Shown: positions 15,491 to 25,431 of the stretch, one piece after another | Layout of the letters: each line of letters begins with the position of its first letter | How positions within the stretch are numbered: the stretch's first letter is position 1 | Origin: Sphingomonas sp. 1F27F7B | GTDB taxonomy: Bacteria > Pseudomonadota > Alphaproteobacteria > Sphingomonadales > Sphingomonadaceae | Length of the DNA: 64,000 nt | Direction of reading: 5' to 3' | NCBI RefSeq assembly: GCF_005503355.1 | Contig: NZ_SCMK01000025.1 | Coordinates: 1-64,000, forward strand | Notes under the pieces: model-generated | The model's input: only the letters and a program-made list of their open reading frames with translations | The model's database searches: none | What the model was told of the DNA's origin: nothing | Made by a program: the position numbers and the translations under genes

Positions 15491-16615
15491 CTAACGTTTC
15501 TTCGCCCAGGCGCGGTACTGGCGCGCGGTCAGGTCGACCAGGTCCCCTTGCGCCAGGTTCATGTCGATCAGGTGCAGCCCCCAGTCCTTGAGGATGACGT
15601 TGCCCACCTTCACGTCGCCGGGGATGGTATCGGTGCGCGCATCGGCGGGATCGGCGTTCACCGTCACCGCGAGATAGTGGAAGCCGTCCTTGTCGACGCA
15701 CTCGGTCGAGATCAGGCCCGGCACGCTGACAAAGGGCGTGGTGACGGGCGCCCCGTCCTTGCTCCAGGCCTCGGCCGGCCCCGGGATCAGCATGTTGCCC
15801 CCGGCATTGAGATAGGCATGCGCCACCGCCCTGCCTCCGCCCAGCGCCGCCGGGTTGGTGCAGCCCGCCTCGACGCCCGGCCGATCCCCCTTGGCGAAGC
15901 GGCTGGCGGCGCTGGGCGGGGAATCGGCGCGGAAGCTCGCATAAGTGACCACGCAACCCGCCTGATCGGCGCGGCGGCACAGCGGGATCGTCGGGAACAC
16001 GCCGCCCACGTCCTTGCCGATCGGGACCGGCACCGAGCTGCCGATCAGCATCGCCGAGACCAGCTGCTTCTGCGCGGGCTTGCCGTCGATCTCGCGGGCG
16101 ACGAGCTGGGTGAGGATCAGCGAGCCCTGGCTGTGCCCGATCAGCACCACGCCGCGCCCCTTGTTGTCATGGGCCAGGTAATCGTCCCAGGCCGCCTTCA
16201 CGTCGCGATACGCCATGTCGCGATCGATGGCCGGCGTGCCGCCGCCCATGATGCTCCGGAGCGCAGTGAGCGTCACCTGGCGATAGACCGGCGCGAACAC
16301 GCGGCAATTGGCGCCGAACCGCGCCGCCTGGAACTGTGCGACCCGCTTCTCTTCCGGGCCGGGCACCATGTCGCTGTTGGGCGTCGTATCGAGCGAGATG
16401 GTCGGATAGACGTAGAAACAGTCGAACTTGGGATCGCTCGCGGCCTTGAACGGCTCGACGCTGTGCTTGCCGTCCGCGGCGACCACCGTCGTCGAGAGAT
16501 CGGAGGTGCAGGCGTCCTGGCGGCCCGGACGGCACAGCCAGTTGGCGGCGTCGCGATAGTCCGGCGTGTCCGATTGCGCGGCCATTGCCAGCGCGAGCGC
16601 GAGAATCGAAACCAT
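15491..16615 (-). CDS. DUF3089 alpha/beta-hydrolase, exported
   Basis: The 374-residue protein has a short signal peptide and the DUF3089 pattern: DAANWLCRPG, CFYVYPTISLD, then the nucleophile elbow GHSQGS, with SSVPVPIGKDVGG following. The family resembles lysophospholipases, but substrates are uncertain. A GAGGGAGAGG site supports the start. It follows the Mth938 gene by 45 bp and could be the last gene of that transcript. Confidence 0.85.
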   Translation of the reverse strand: MVSILALALAMAAQSDTPDYRDAANWLCRPGRQDACTSDLSTTVVAADGKHSVEPFKAASDPKFDCFYVYPTISLDTTPNSDMVPGPEEKRVAQFQAARFGANCRVFAPVYRQVTLTALRSIMGGGTPAIDRDMAYRDVKAAWDDYLAHDNKGRGVVLIGHSQGSLILTQLVAREIDGKPAQKQLVSAMLIGSSVPVPIGKDVGGVFPTIPLCRRADQAGCVVTYASFRADSPPSAASRFAKGDRPGVEAGCTNPAALGGGRAVAHAYLNAGGNMLIPGPAEAWSKDGAPVTTPFVSVPGLISTECVDKDGFHYLAVTVNADPADARTDTIPGDVKVGNVILKDWGLHLIDMNLAQGDLVDLTARQYRAWAKKR

Positions 16616-16660
16616 GGATCCCTCTCCCTCTTCGGCGCGATCCTGCGCCGGGGGAGGCGA

Positions 16661-17032
16661 TCAGTCCAGCGGGTAGAGCGCCCCGGCGATCCAGCGCAGC
16701 TCGGCGCGCAACACGCCCCAGGCCCGGGCCGCGGCGCGGCTGTCCATCGCCTCGATGCCGATCCCCCGGGCACCCAGCGCGTCGATCAGGGCACGCGGCG
16801 GCCGCACCAGCGTCTTGCCAGTGCCAAGCAGCAGGAATTCGGGCCGGGGATCGAGGCCCAGCAAGGGTGCGAGATCGGCCTCGGCCAGTTCGGCGATGGG
16901 CGGCGGGGTCCATCCGTCGGCGCGCTCGGGCGTGATCAGCAGCCCCTCGTAGACGCCTTCGTCGACGCGAAAGCCACGCCCGGAGAAGCCGGAGATGACC
17001 GGCCCCTCCGCGCTGGCGCGCTTCACTTCCAT
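16661..17032 (-). CDS. Mth938-like (DUF498/NDUFAF3-type) protein
   Basis: The 123-residue cytoplasmic protein shows the family core: a YEGLLITPE strand, PEFLLLGTG, and GIGIEAMDSRAAARAWGVL. In alphaproteobacteria it commonly follows secDF, as here, 4 bp after secF. Mitochondrial homologues assist complex I assembly; the bacterial role is not settled. Confidence 0.88.
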   Translation of the reverse strand: MEVKRASAEGPVISGFSGRGFRVDEGVYEGLLITPERADGWTPPPIAELAEADLAPLLGLDPRPEFLLLGTGKTLVRPPRALIDALGARGIGIEAMDSRAAARAWGVLRAELRWIAGALYPLD

Positions 17033-17036
17033 CGTG

Positions 17037-17990
17037 TCAGCCGACGCGCTCGGCGCCGGTCGCCGGCGACGGCTTCTCTTCGCGCGGGCCCGGCTTCAGG
17101 CCGAGCGTGATCAGCAGCGACGACGAGACGTAGATCGACGAATAAGTGCCGACGACGATGCCGAGCATCATGGCCGCGGTGAAGCCGCGCAGCACCGGCC
17201 CGCCGAAGATCAGCAGCGAGGCGAGCGCGAGCATGATGGTCAGCGACGTCATCACCGTGCGGGGCAGCGTCTCGTTGACCGACAGGTCGATCAGCTCGCT
17301 CATCCCCATCTTGCGGTACTTGCGCATGTTCTCGCGGATACGGTCGTCGATCACCATCTTGTCGTTGATCGAATAGCCGATGATCGTCAGCACCGCGGCG
17401 ACGATGTTCAGGTCGAACACCATGCCGGTGACCGCGAAGAAGCCGAGCGCCATCAGCACGTCGTGAATGATCGCGACCGCGGTCGAGATGCCGAACTGCC
17501 ACTCGTAGCGGAACCACGAGAAGATCGCGATGCCGATGATCGCCAGGATCACCGCCAGGATGCCCTTGTTCACCAGCTCGCCCGAGACCTTGCCCGAGAC
17601 GGTGGAATAGGTGCTGAAGGTCGCGCCGGGGAACTTCGCCGCCAGCGCCGTCTTCACTGTCTCCACCATCTTGTCGACCGCGTCCGGCGCCGTCGAATGC
17701 GGCACCGGCAGGCGGATCGTCACGGTGTTCTGGCCACCGAGCTGCTGGAGCGCCGCTTCGCCGAAGCCGAGCTCGTTCACCGTCTCGCGCACCTTGTCGA
17801 GATGCGGCGGGCTGGCGAACTTCTCCTCGATGGAGACGCCGCCGACGAAGTCGACGCCCATGTTGAGGCCATGCACGCCCACCAGCGCCACGGCGGCGAT
17901 AGTGAGCAGCGCCGTGATCGCAAAGGCGATGTGGCGGACGCGAACGAACCCGATGTTCGTGTTGTCCGGGATGATCTTGAGGAGCCGCAT
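17037..17990 (-). CDS. secF: Protein translocase subunit SecF
   Basis: SecF forms with SecD a proton-driven RND-type accessory complex that helps protein export at the inner membrane. The 317-residue sequence has the first membrane helix, the periplasmic P1 domain beginning GVDFVGG, and five further helices including VLMALGFFAVTG. The conserved IIGYSINDKMVIDDRIREN is visible. It starts 14 bp after secD in the order yajC-secD-secF. Confidence 0.97.
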   Translation of the reverse strand: MRLLKIIPDNTNIGFVRVRHIAFAITALLTIAAVALVGVHGLNMGVDFVGGVSIEEKFASPPHLDKVRETVNELGFGEAALQQLGGQNTVTIRLPVPHSTAPDAVDKMVETVKTALAAKFPGATFSTYSTVSGKVSGELVNKGILAVILAIIGIAIFSWFRYEWQFGISTAVAIIHDVLMALGFFAVTGMVFDLNIVAAVLTIIGYSINDKMVIDDRIRENMRKYRKMGMSELIDLSVNETLPRTVMTSLTIMLALASLLIFGGPVLRGFTAAMMLGIVVGTYSSIYVSSSLLITLGLKPGPREEKPSPATGAERVG

Positions 17991-18004
17991 GGCGCGTCGC
18001 TTCC

Positions 18005-19597
18005 TTAAATGTTGATTTCGGTCGGCCGGTTACGGCGCAACCAGATCGTGACGAGCATGCGGGTGAACACGACGGCGGTGAACACCGAAGTCGCGATGCC
18101 GATCAGCAGCACGACCGCGAAGCCGCGCACCGGGCCGGAGCCCAGGATCACCATGATCAGGCCGGCGATCGCGTGCGTCACGTTCGCCTCGAAGATCGTG
18201 CGGCTGGCTTCCTTGTAGCCGAGCTCGACCGCCTGGCTGACGCTTCGCCCGCGCCGCCGCTCCTCGCGGATGCGCTCGTTGATCAGCACGTTGGCGTCCA
18301 CGGCGGTGCCGATCGTCAGCACGAAGCCGGCGATGCCCGGCAGGGTCAGCGTGGCGTTCAGCAGGCCCATCACCGCAAGGATGACCAGCACGTTGATCAC
18401 CACCGCCAGCGTGGCGTAGATGCCGAAGCGGCCATAGGTGAGGATCATGAACGCGATCACGGCCACGACCGCGATGATCGAGGCGGTGATGCCGGCGCGA
18501 ATCGAATCGGCACCGAGCTCGGGGCTCACCGTCGATTCCTGCACGACTTTCAGCTTCACCGGCAGCTTGCCCGAACGCAGCGCGATCGCGAGCTGGTTGG
18601 CGCTCTCCACGGTGAAGCCGCCGTTGATCACGGCGCTGCCGCCCAGGATCGGTTCGTTGATGTTCGGAGCCGAGATCACGACACCGTCGATGATGATGGC
18701 GAACGGCTTGCCGCTATTCTCCTGCGTCACCTTGGCGAAGCGCTTGGAGCCGGCGCCGTTGAGCTGCAGCGTCACGCCCGGCGCGCCGCTCTGCGGGTCA
18801 TAGCTCTGCTTGGCGTCGACCAGCATGTCGCCGCTGATCATCACCTGGCGCTGCACCGCGACCTTGCCGCCCTGTGCATAGGGCATGATCACGTCGCCGG
18901 CGGGTGCTTCGCCGCGCTGCACTGCGTTCTGATCGGCATTGACGTCGACCAGGCGGAATTCGAGCACCGCGGTCTGGCCGATCAGCTCCTTGAGCGCGGT
19001 CGGGTTCTGCAGGCCGGGGACCTGCACGACGATGCGGTTGGTGCCTTCGCGCACCACCGTCGGCTCGACCGTGCCGAGCGCGTTGATGCGCGTCTCGATC
19101 ACTTCGCGGGCATCGCCCATCGCCGTGTCGATCGCTTCGTTGATCCCCGCCTCGGTCGGCGTCAGCACGAATTGCGACGAATTGACCACGGCCACGTCCC
19201 ACTGGCGCTGGCCGGTGACGCCAACGCCCGTGCCGGTGATCGCCAGCAGCTTCTCGCGCGCGGCATCGACCTTCGACGGATCGCGCAGCATGAAGCTGAC
19301 CTTGCCGCCCTGGATCGAGATGTCGCCGATGTCGATCTTCGGGTCCTTGCGCATCTCGGCGCGGACCTGATCCTGCATCTGCGTCAGCTTGGCCTGGCGC
19401 ACGTCGTCGGTATTCGCCTCGAACAGCAGGAAGCTGCCGCCGGCGAGGTCGAGGCCGAGGTTGATCGCCGGCTTGGGCACCCAGCTCGGCCAATGGTCAC
19501 GCGCGCTCTTCGGGAAGAAGCTCGGGATCGACAGCGCGATCATGATCGCGATGCCGGCGAGGATCGTCGTGATCTTCCAGCGGGGAAAGTCGAGCAT
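18005..19597 (-). CDS. secD: Protein translocase subunit SecD
   Basis: The 530-residue protein has an N-terminal helix, the long periplasmic region beginning INLGLDLAGGSFLLFE, and six C-terminal helices with LTLPGIAGFVLTIGTAVDANVLI and the ERIREE motif. It partners SecF and SecYEG. Its ATG overlaps the yajC stop (ATGA), showing tight coupling. Confidence 0.97.
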   Translation of the reverse strand: MLDFPRWKITTILAGIAIMIALSIPSFFPKSARDHWPSWVPKPAINLGLDLAGGSFLLFEANTDDVRQAKLTQMQDQVRAEMRKDPKIDIGDISIQGGKVSFMLRDPSKVDAAREKLLAITGTGVGVTGQRQWDVAVVNSSQFVLTPTEAGINEAIDTAMGDAREVIETRINALGTVEPTVVREGTNRIVVQVPGLQNPTALKELIGQTAVLEFRLVDVNADQNAVQRGEAPAGDVIMPYAQGGKVAVQRQVMISGDMLVDAKQSYDPQSGAPGVTLQLNGAGSKRFAKVTQENSGKPFAIIIDGVVISAPNINEPILGGSAVINGGFTVESANQLAIALRSGKLPVKLKVVQESTVSPELGADSIRAGITASIIAVVAVIAFMILTYGRFGIYATLAVVINVLVILAVMGLLNATLTLPGIAGFVLTIGTAVDANVLINERIREERRRGRSVSQAVELGYKEASRTIFEANVTHAIAGLIMVILGSGPVRGFAVVLLIGIATSVFTAVVFTRMLVTIWLRRNRPTEINI

Positions 19598-19938
19598 CAG
19601 TCGTTCGCGGGCTTGGTGCCGCCGGCCGGCATCACGCTGGTCAGCGTGGCCTTGATCGCGCGGACCTTCACGTTCGGGGCGATCTCGATCTCGACTTCGT
19701 TCTCGTCGACCTTGGTCACCTTGCCGAGGAGCCCGCCGCCGGTGACGACCTGATCGCCCTTCTTCACCGCGTTCACGGCGTTCTGAAGATCCTTCATCCG
19801 CTTCTGCTGGGGGCGAATCATCAGGAAGTAGAAAGCGACGAAGATGAGGACGAGCGGCGCAAGTCCGAGGACGCCGCCCATCGGGTTGGCCTGGGCTGCC
19901 GCGCCTGCGGCCTGTGCATGTGCTGGCGTGATGAACAT
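19597..19938 (-). CDS. yajC: Preprotein translocase accessory subunit YajC
   Basis: The 113-residue protein has one membrane helix (LGLAPLVLIFVAFYFLMI) followed by RPQQKRMKDLQ and the cytoplasmic QVVTGGGLLGKVTKV segment typical of YajC. The ATG giving MFITPAHAQA is preceded by AGGA, so upstream extensions are rejected. First gene of the Sec accessory operon. Confidence 0.95.
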   Translation of the reverse strand: MFITPAHAQAAGAAAQANPMGGVLGLAPLVLIFVAFYFLMIRPQQKRMKDLQNAVNAVKKGDQVVTGGGLLGKVTKVDENEVEIEIAPNVKVRAIKATLTSVMPAGGTKPAND

Positions 19939-20081
19939 GGTGTCCTGATTATTATTGTTATGGGCGGAGGAATCCGCACCGTTCAAGCGCGGCGCGCTAA
20001 CATGCGGCACACCCCGGTGCAACTATTGTCGCGGGTGGGTTGCATCCCGCGCCGGTCCGGCCTAGAGGGCGCACCCTTGGT

Positions 20082-20158
20082 CGGGGCGTAGCGCAGCCTG
20101 GTAGCGCATCACACTGGGGGTGTGGGGGTCGCAGGTTCGAATCCTGTCGCCCCGACCA
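20082..20158 (+). tRNA. tRNA-Pro (anticodon GGG)
   Basis: The 77-nt sequence folds as a cloverleaf: acceptor CGGGGCG/CGCCCCG, anticodon loop CTGGGGG with GGG at 34-36, T-arm GGTTCGAATCC, and an encoded CCA end (20156-20158). The discriminator is A. Confidence 0.97.
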
Positions 20159-20263
20159 TTATGACCTGCGATTGCAGGATGATCCCGGCAGGATCCAGCG
20201 ATCGGAGCGAAGGCGCGCCATCGGAACCTGCCAGTCTCCCCCGGAAAACCAGCCGCTGCCCGG

Positions 20264-21436
20264 CTAGGGTGCCGCAATCTCTTCGGCCACGGTCTGGCGC
20301 GCCTGCATCCCATTGCCGGCAAAGCGCGCGATCACTGCCTTGCCCAGCCGCTGCCCGGGCAGCTCGACCAGCTTGTAGGTCATGAAGGCGAGCGCGTAGG
20401 TGACCGGCACCACGATCGCCCCGGTCAGTGCGAACCGCCCGGCCGCGCCGAGCCCGGTGCCGAAATGCGCGATCACGCCCGCCGCCACCGGATGCAGGAC
20501 CAGCAGGTGGATCAGATAGGCGCCATAGGAAAGCTCGCCCAGCCAATGGAACGGCCTGCTGCCCAGCAGCCGCGCCGTCCAGTCGACGGCGCTCGCGGCG
20601 CGCAGGTGAACGAGCGCGAAGAAGCCGAGCACGAGCAGTTCACGCACGACGACGTGCAGCAGGTCGTGATCGCCCCCGACCGGCATCACCGCAAGCAGCA
20701 TCGCCACGACGAGATGGACTGCGATCCGGCCTCGGCCCGGCCCCGGATCGGCGGCGATCAACATGCCGCACAGGAAGAGGTGCAGCTTGAGCGGCAGGAA
20801 GGCAGGCATCGGAAAATCGAGCCCAAGACGGTGCGCGAGCACGGCCAGCGCCAGTGCCGCGCCCGCTGCCACAAGCGCGGCCGGCACCCAGCCCATCCGC
20901 CGTGCCAGCAGCACCAGGAACGGAAACGCCGCGTAGAACTGCATCTCGAGCCCCAGGCTCCAGTCCGGCAGCGGCGTGCGAAAGGCATAGTCGGGAAGCA
21001 GGCCGAACACGAAGCTCACATGCGTCGCGATATTGGCGAGGCTCACATCGGTATAGCGTTCGCGCGGCTGGAGCGGCTGCCCCAGAAAGCCGTCGATCAG
21101 CACGCGATCGGCATAGATTGCCGGCCCGGCGATCAGCGCAACTGCCAGCGCCACGTAGAAGAGCGGGGCGAGGCGGAAGAAACGACGCGCCCAGAACGCT
21201 GCCCAGGTGCCGGGCGCGCTCCAGTCCTCCGCGCCCGCCCGCAGCCGATATTGGAACACCATCAGGAAGCCCGAGAGCAGGATGAACAGATCCACGCCCA
21301 GATCGGGCTTGCTCAGCACCGGCAGGCGGAAGCCGGTGAGGATCACCATGTGCCCGAACAGCACCCAGAGCGCCGCCAGCCCGCGCAAGCCATCGAGACA
21401 CTCGACTCGTCGGATGCCGGCTCGCCGAATGTCCAT
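20264..21436 (-). CDS. Acyltransferase family 3 (OafA/YrhL-like) membrane protein
   Basis: The 390-residue integral membrane enzyme has the family start RVECLDGLRGLAALWVLFGH with the catalytic-type R/H pair, the LGVDLFILLSGFLM segment and about ten hydrophobic helices, plus the late GELSYGAYLIHLLVLHP motif. Such enzymes O-acylate surface polysaccharides or lipids. The ATG follows GGAGG. The acceptor is unknown. It diverges from the sugar-transporter gene. Confidence 0.88.
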   Translation of the reverse strand: MDIRRAGIRRVECLDGLRGLAALWVLFGHMVILTGFRLPVLSKPDLGVDLFILLSGFLMVFQYRLRAGAEDWSAPGTWAAFWARRFFRLAPLFYVALAVALIAGPAIYADRVLIDGFLGQPLQPRERYTDVSLANIATHVSFVFGLLPDYAFRTPLPDWSLGLEMQFYAAFPFLVLLARRMGWVPAALVAAGAALALAVLAHRLGLDFPMPAFLPLKLHLFLCGMLIAADPGPGRGRIAVHLVVAMLLAVMPVGGDHDLLHVVVRELLVLGFFALVHLRAASAVDWTARLLGSRPFHWLGELSYGAYLIHLLVLHPVAAGVIAHFGTGLGAAGRFALTGAIVVPVTYALAFMTYKLVELPGQRLGKAVIARFAGNGMQARQTVAEEIAAP

Positions 21437-21568
21437 CGCGCACCTCCAACGCAGTCCGCCGATCGCGGGCGCAACAGCCGTATCCGGAGCCCGGACCGCA
21501 GCGCAAGCCCGCCCGGCTCGCGCGATAAGTCCGTGACGCGCGCGCCTTGCACAGGCTAGACAGGGCCG

Positions 21569-22918
21569 ATGATCGCCCGCCTCCGCGCCGCGCCGGCCCG
21601 CTTCCGGCTGCTGCTCTTCGCCTTCGGGGACTTCGCCTTCAATCTCTACTGGCAGAGCATCATGCTCTTCCTGCTCTTCTACTATACCGAGGCGCTGGAC
21701 CTGCCGGTGGCGCGGGCCGCCACGATCTACGCCATCGCGTCGGTATGGGACGGGCTCGCCAATTTCCTTGCCGGCGCGATCGCCGACCGGCGCGAGCCCG
21801 GACGCGGCTATGGCCGCTTCCTGACGCTGGGAAGCATTCCGCTGGGGCTCGCCTTCATCCTCACCTACATGCCGCCCCTGGCGAGCGGCTGGTGGGGCAT
21901 CGCGGCGATCTTCGGCGGCCATCTCCTCTTCCGGACCGCCTATGCCGCGGTGAACGTGCCCTATCTGGCGATGAGCGCGCGCGTGAGCAGCGACAGCCGC
22001 GACCGCGCCTTCCTCGCCGGGATGCGCATGCTGTTCGGCGCCATGGCGGCCGTGCTGGTCGCGCGCGGCACGCTGCCGCTCGGCGCCTGGCTGAGCGGCA
22101 GCGCGATTCCCGCCCAGGCCTATCTCGGCGCCGCGATCCTGTTCGCGATTCTCGGCACCGCGATCCTGATGCTGGTCGGCGCGAGCTATCGCGAGCAGGT
22201 CGTTCCCACGCGCGCCCAGCCCCCGTCGATCGCCGCGAGCCTGGCGAGCCTGGCCGCCAACCGCGCCTTCGTCACGCTGAACCTCGCGATGATGGCGATG
22301 ATCGTCGCAGTGACGATCCTCAACAAATCGGTGCTCTATTATTTCAAGTATTTTATCGGCGACGACGTGGCCGGGCAAAGCGCGCTCGCCTGGATGGGTG
22401 TGGTCGGGGCGGCGGCGGTGCCGCTGTGGATGCTGCTCCAGCGCCTGCTCGGCACGCGCGGGCTATGGTTTCTCGCCGCCGGCTTCTGCGTGATCGGGCT
22501 GGTGCTGTTCGCCGGCGTGCACATCGACACGGCCGGGCCGATGCAGCTCTTCCTCGTCGCGATGCAGGCCGTGATCGTCGGACTGCACTTCGCCTATTGG
22601 GCGATGCTGCCCAACACGATCGAATATGGCGAGCGCGCCACCGGGCTGCGCGTCGAAGGCGCGGTCTTCGGCATGGCCTCGCTGCTCCAGCGCATCGCGA
22701 TCGGCCTTGCCACTGCGCTGCTCGCCACGGGGTTTGACGCGGCCGGCTATGTCGCCAATGTCCGGCAGAGCGAGGCGACCCTAGCCGCGATGCGGTTGAC
22801 CATTGCGCTGGTGCCGCTGGCGTTCCTGGCGCTGTCGTGCGTGGCGATGCGGCTCAACCCGCTGGGCAAGGGCGAGCATGCGAAGATCGTGCAGGATCTG
22901 GAGGAACGCGCGCGCTAG
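21569..22918 (+). CDS. GPH-family (MFS_2) sugar:cation symporter
   Basis: The 449-residue protein has about twelve hydrophobic helices and the glycoside-pentoside-hexuronide pattern: YWQSIMLFLLFYYTEALDL in the first helices, SVWDGLANFLAGAIADR with the acidic helix-2/4 residues, and YAAVNVPYLAMSARVS. It would import oligosaccharide products into the cytoplasm. It converges with the GH3 gene, and no AACCGGTT operator lies before it. Confidence 0.87.
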   Translation: MIARLRAAPARFRLLLFAFGDFAFNLYWQSIMLFLLFYYTEALDLPVARAATIYAIASVWDGLANFLAGAIADRREPGRGYGRFLTLGSIPLGLAFILTYMPPLASGWWGIAAIFGGHLLFRTAYAAVNVPYLAMSARVSSDSRDRAFLAGMRMLFGAMAAVLVARGTLPLGAWLSGSAIPAQAYLGAAILFAILGTAILMLVGASYREQVVPTRAQPPSIAASLASLAANRAFVTLNLAMMAMIVAVTILNKSVLYYFKYFIGDDVAGQSALAWMGVVGAAAVPLWMLLQRLLGTRGLWFLAAGFCVIGLVLFAGVHIDTAGPMQLFLVAMQAVIVGLHFAYWAMLPNTIEYGERATGLRVEGAVFGMASLLQRIAIGLATALLATGFDAAGYVANVRQSEATLAAMRLTIALVPLAFLALSCVAMRLNPLGKGEHAKIVQDLEERAR

Positions 22919-22955
22919 TTCCTCCCCGGGGCGAGCCCGGGGAGGAATTGCCGGA

Positions 22956-25241
22956 TCAGGCCAACAGGGTGAACTGCGCCTTCACGCCCTCGGCCTCCGC
23001 CGACGGTGCGATCCACAGGTCGAACAGCCCCGGCTCCACCGTCGGCTTGTTCTCGCGGCCGATGAACAGCAGTTGCTCGCGGCGCAGCTTGAACGTCACC
23101 GTCTCGCTCGCGCCTGCCGCCAATGCGAGCTTGCGGAAGGCCTTCAGCTCGCGCACCGGCCGAGTCACGCTCGCCACACGGTCGCGGATGTAGAGCTGCA
23201 CCACTTCCTCGATCGCGCGGCTGCCCGAATTGGTGATCTTCGCGGAAACGAGGATCTCGCCGCCCCAGGGCAGCGTTGCCGGCACCGACAGGTCGGAATA
23301 GGCGACCTTGCCATAGGTCAGGCCGTGCCCGAACGGGAACAGGGCCGAGTTGGGAATGCCGCGATAATGCGCCTTGTAGGGCTGGAGCGGCCCGTCCGGA
23401 TTCGGCCGGCCCGTCGGCTTGTGATTGTAGTAATAGGGCTGCTGCCCCGGCGAGCGCGGGAAGCTGCACGGCAGGCGCCCGGCCGGACTATAGTCGCCGA
23501 ACAGCACGTCGGCAGTGGCGTTGCCGCCCTCCGACCCCAGGAACCAGGTGACGAGGATCGCCGGCGCGGCGAGCACGGCGCCGTCCAGCGCCAGCGCGCG
23601 GCCGTTCTTGAGCACCACCACGACCGGCTTGCCCGTCCTCGCCACCGCTTCCGCCAGCTCCATCTGCGGCCGGGGGATCACGATCTCGGCGCGCGACTGC
23701 GCCTCGCCCGACATGTTCTCGCTCTCGCCGATCGCCAGGATCACCACGTCCGCCGCGTTCGCCGCGGCCACCGCCGCCTCGATCCCGCCGGCCAGCGGCG
23801 CCTCGACGCCCGAGCCGAGCGTCACGCTCACTGCATTCCTGTCGGCCACCGCGCCGCGCACCCCGGTCGCGAGGTCGACCGCCAGCGCATTGTCGCCATA
23901 GACCACCCAGGGCCCGTTGATGTCGTGCTTCCCTTCCGCGAACGGCCCGATGATCGCGATCTTCCTGCCGCTCTTGGGCAGCGGCAGCAGGTCGCCGTCA
24001 TTCTTGAGCATCACGATCGACTTGCGGCCGCTCTCGCGCGACAGCGCGAGCGCCTGCTTGGTGCGCGAGCGCGCCCTTTCGCGCTTGGCGTCGATGCGGC
24101 GGAACGGATCCTCGAACAGGCCCAGCCGCGCCTTCATCGCCAGCACCTTGCGCACCGATTCGTCGACCAGCGCGATCGGCACCTCGCCCTTGGCGACGAG
24201 ATCGGGCAAGTGATCGCGATAATAGCCGCTGGTCATGCTCATATCGACGCCGGCCAGGAAGGCGAGCTTGGCCGCTTCGCGCGCGTCCGCCGCGAAGCCA
24301 TGGTCGATCATCTCCATGTCGCCGGTATAGTCGGAGACGACAAAGCCTTCGAAACGCCATTCGTCGCGCAGGATCCTGCGCATCAGCCATTCGCTGCCGG
24401 TCGAGGGCACGCCCGAAATCTCGTTGAACGAGGCCATCGCCGAAAGCGCGCCTTCGTCGAACGCACTCTTGAACGGCGGCAGATAGACTTCGCGCAGCGT
24501 CCGCTCGGACACGTCGACGGTCGAATAGTCGAGCCCGGCCTCGGCCGCGCCATAGGCGGCAAAATGCTTGGCGCAGGCCAGCATCGCGTCGTTCGCCTTC
24601 AGGTCCTTGCCCTGGAAGCCGCGCACTCGCGCCGCCGCAATCACTTCGCCGAGCAGCGTGTCCTCGCCCGCGCCTTCCATGGTGCGCCCCCAACGCTGGT
24701 CGCGCGCGATGTCGACCATCGGTGCAAAGGTCCAGTCGATGCCCGCGGCCGCGCCTTCATAGGAGGCCATGCGCGCGGTACGCTCGGCGAGATCGGGATC
24801 GAAGGCCGCCGCCTCGCCCACCGGCACCGGGAAGATCGTGCGGTGGCCGTGGATCACGTCGGCCGCGAAGAGCAGCGGGATCTTGAGGCGCGACCCGGTC
24901 ATCGCCACGGTCTGCATGCGGCGCGCCATTTCGGCGCCGTTGCCGTTGAACACGCCGGTGAGCCGCATCTTCGCGACTTCCTCCAGCTGCTGCTCGAAGC
25001 TCGGGCCGTTGGTAGGCGGATTGAGCGCGGTGGCGACGCCGCCGCCCCAGGCCGCGGGCAGGATGGTGAGCTGCCCGGCCTTCTCCTCCACCGTCATCTT
25101 CGCGATCAGCGAATCGATGAAGGCAGGCATCGGCAGGCTGCCCGCCGCCTGCAGCATCGCGCGCGCCGGGCTCGCGGCCCAGGCCGCGACCGCTCCGGCT
25201 CCCATCAGAGCCGCGCGCCGCGAAATCCTGGTGTCGAACAT
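22956..25241 (-). CDS. bglX: GH3 beta-glucosidase (BglX-like), Tat-exported
   Basis: The 761-residue enzyme removes terminal beta-glucosyl residues. It has a Tat-type signal (ISRRAALMGAGAVAAWAA), the GH3 TIM barrel with AADVIHGHRTIFPVP and the nucleophile region GFVVSDYTGD, the alpha/beta sandwich domain, and a C-terminal fibronectin-like domain with QLYIRD. Length matches BglX (about 765). GGAGAGG precedes the ATG. It is divergent from the LacI gene across a shared palindromic operator, so it is very likely repressed by that regulator. The exact linkage preference is not readable. Confidence 0.92.
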   Translation of the reverse strand: MFDTRISRRAALMGAGAVAAWAASPARAMLQAAGSLPMPAFIDSLIAKMTVEEKAGQLTILPAAWGGGVATALNPPTNGPSFEQQLEEVAKMRLTGVFNGNGAEMARRMQTVAMTGSRLKIPLLFAADVIHGHRTIFPVPVGEAAAFDPDLAERTARMASYEGAAAGIDWTFAPMVDIARDQRWGRTMEGAGEDTLLGEVIAAARVRGFQGKDLKANDAMLACAKHFAAYGAAEAGLDYSTVDVSERTLREVYLPPFKSAFDEGALSAMASFNEISGVPSTGSEWLMRRILRDEWRFEGFVVSDYTGDMEMIDHGFAADAREAAKLAFLAGVDMSMTSGYYRDHLPDLVAKGEVPIALVDESVRKVLAMKARLGLFEDPFRRIDAKRERARSRTKQALALSRESGRKSIVMLKNDGDLLPLPKSGRKIAIIGPFAEGKHDINGPWVVYGDNALAVDLATGVRGAVADRNAVSVTLGSGVEAPLAGGIEAAVAAANAADVVILAIGESENMSGEAQSRAEIVIPRPQMELAEAVARTGKPVVVVLKNGRALALDGAVLAAPAILVTWFLGSEGGNATADVLFGDYSPAGRLPCSFPRSPGQQPYYYNHKPTGRPNPDGPLQPYKAHYRGIPNSALFPFGHGLTYGKVAYSDLSVPATLPWGGEILVSAKITNSGSRAIEEVVQLYIRDRVASVTRPVRELKAFRKLALAAGASETVTFKLRREQLLFIGRENKPTVEPGLFDLWIAPSAEAEGVKAQFTLLA

Positions 25242-25334
25242 CTCGTTTCCTCTCCTGAACCCCCGCGGCCGATCGCCGACGGAATTGTCTGCACCGGGCC
25301 GGCCGCGAAACTTTTTTGCTTGTCGCTGCCCGCC

Positions 25335-25346
25335 GTAACCGGTTAC
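25335..25346. promoter_or_regulatory. LacI-type operator GTAACCGGTTAC (bglX/lacI divergent region)
   Basis: A perfect 12-bp palindrome lies between the divergent bglX and LacI genes. It is 86 bp from the LacI start and 94 bp from bglX. The same core recurs before other genes of the locus. Confidence 0.75.
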
Positions 25347-25431
25347 ATAACGCGCAGACGGGTTGTATTGCAATCGCCGAAGCGGTCTGAAACGCAGGAA
25401 ACATGCGTCGATCGGGGAGAAGGGACTGAAA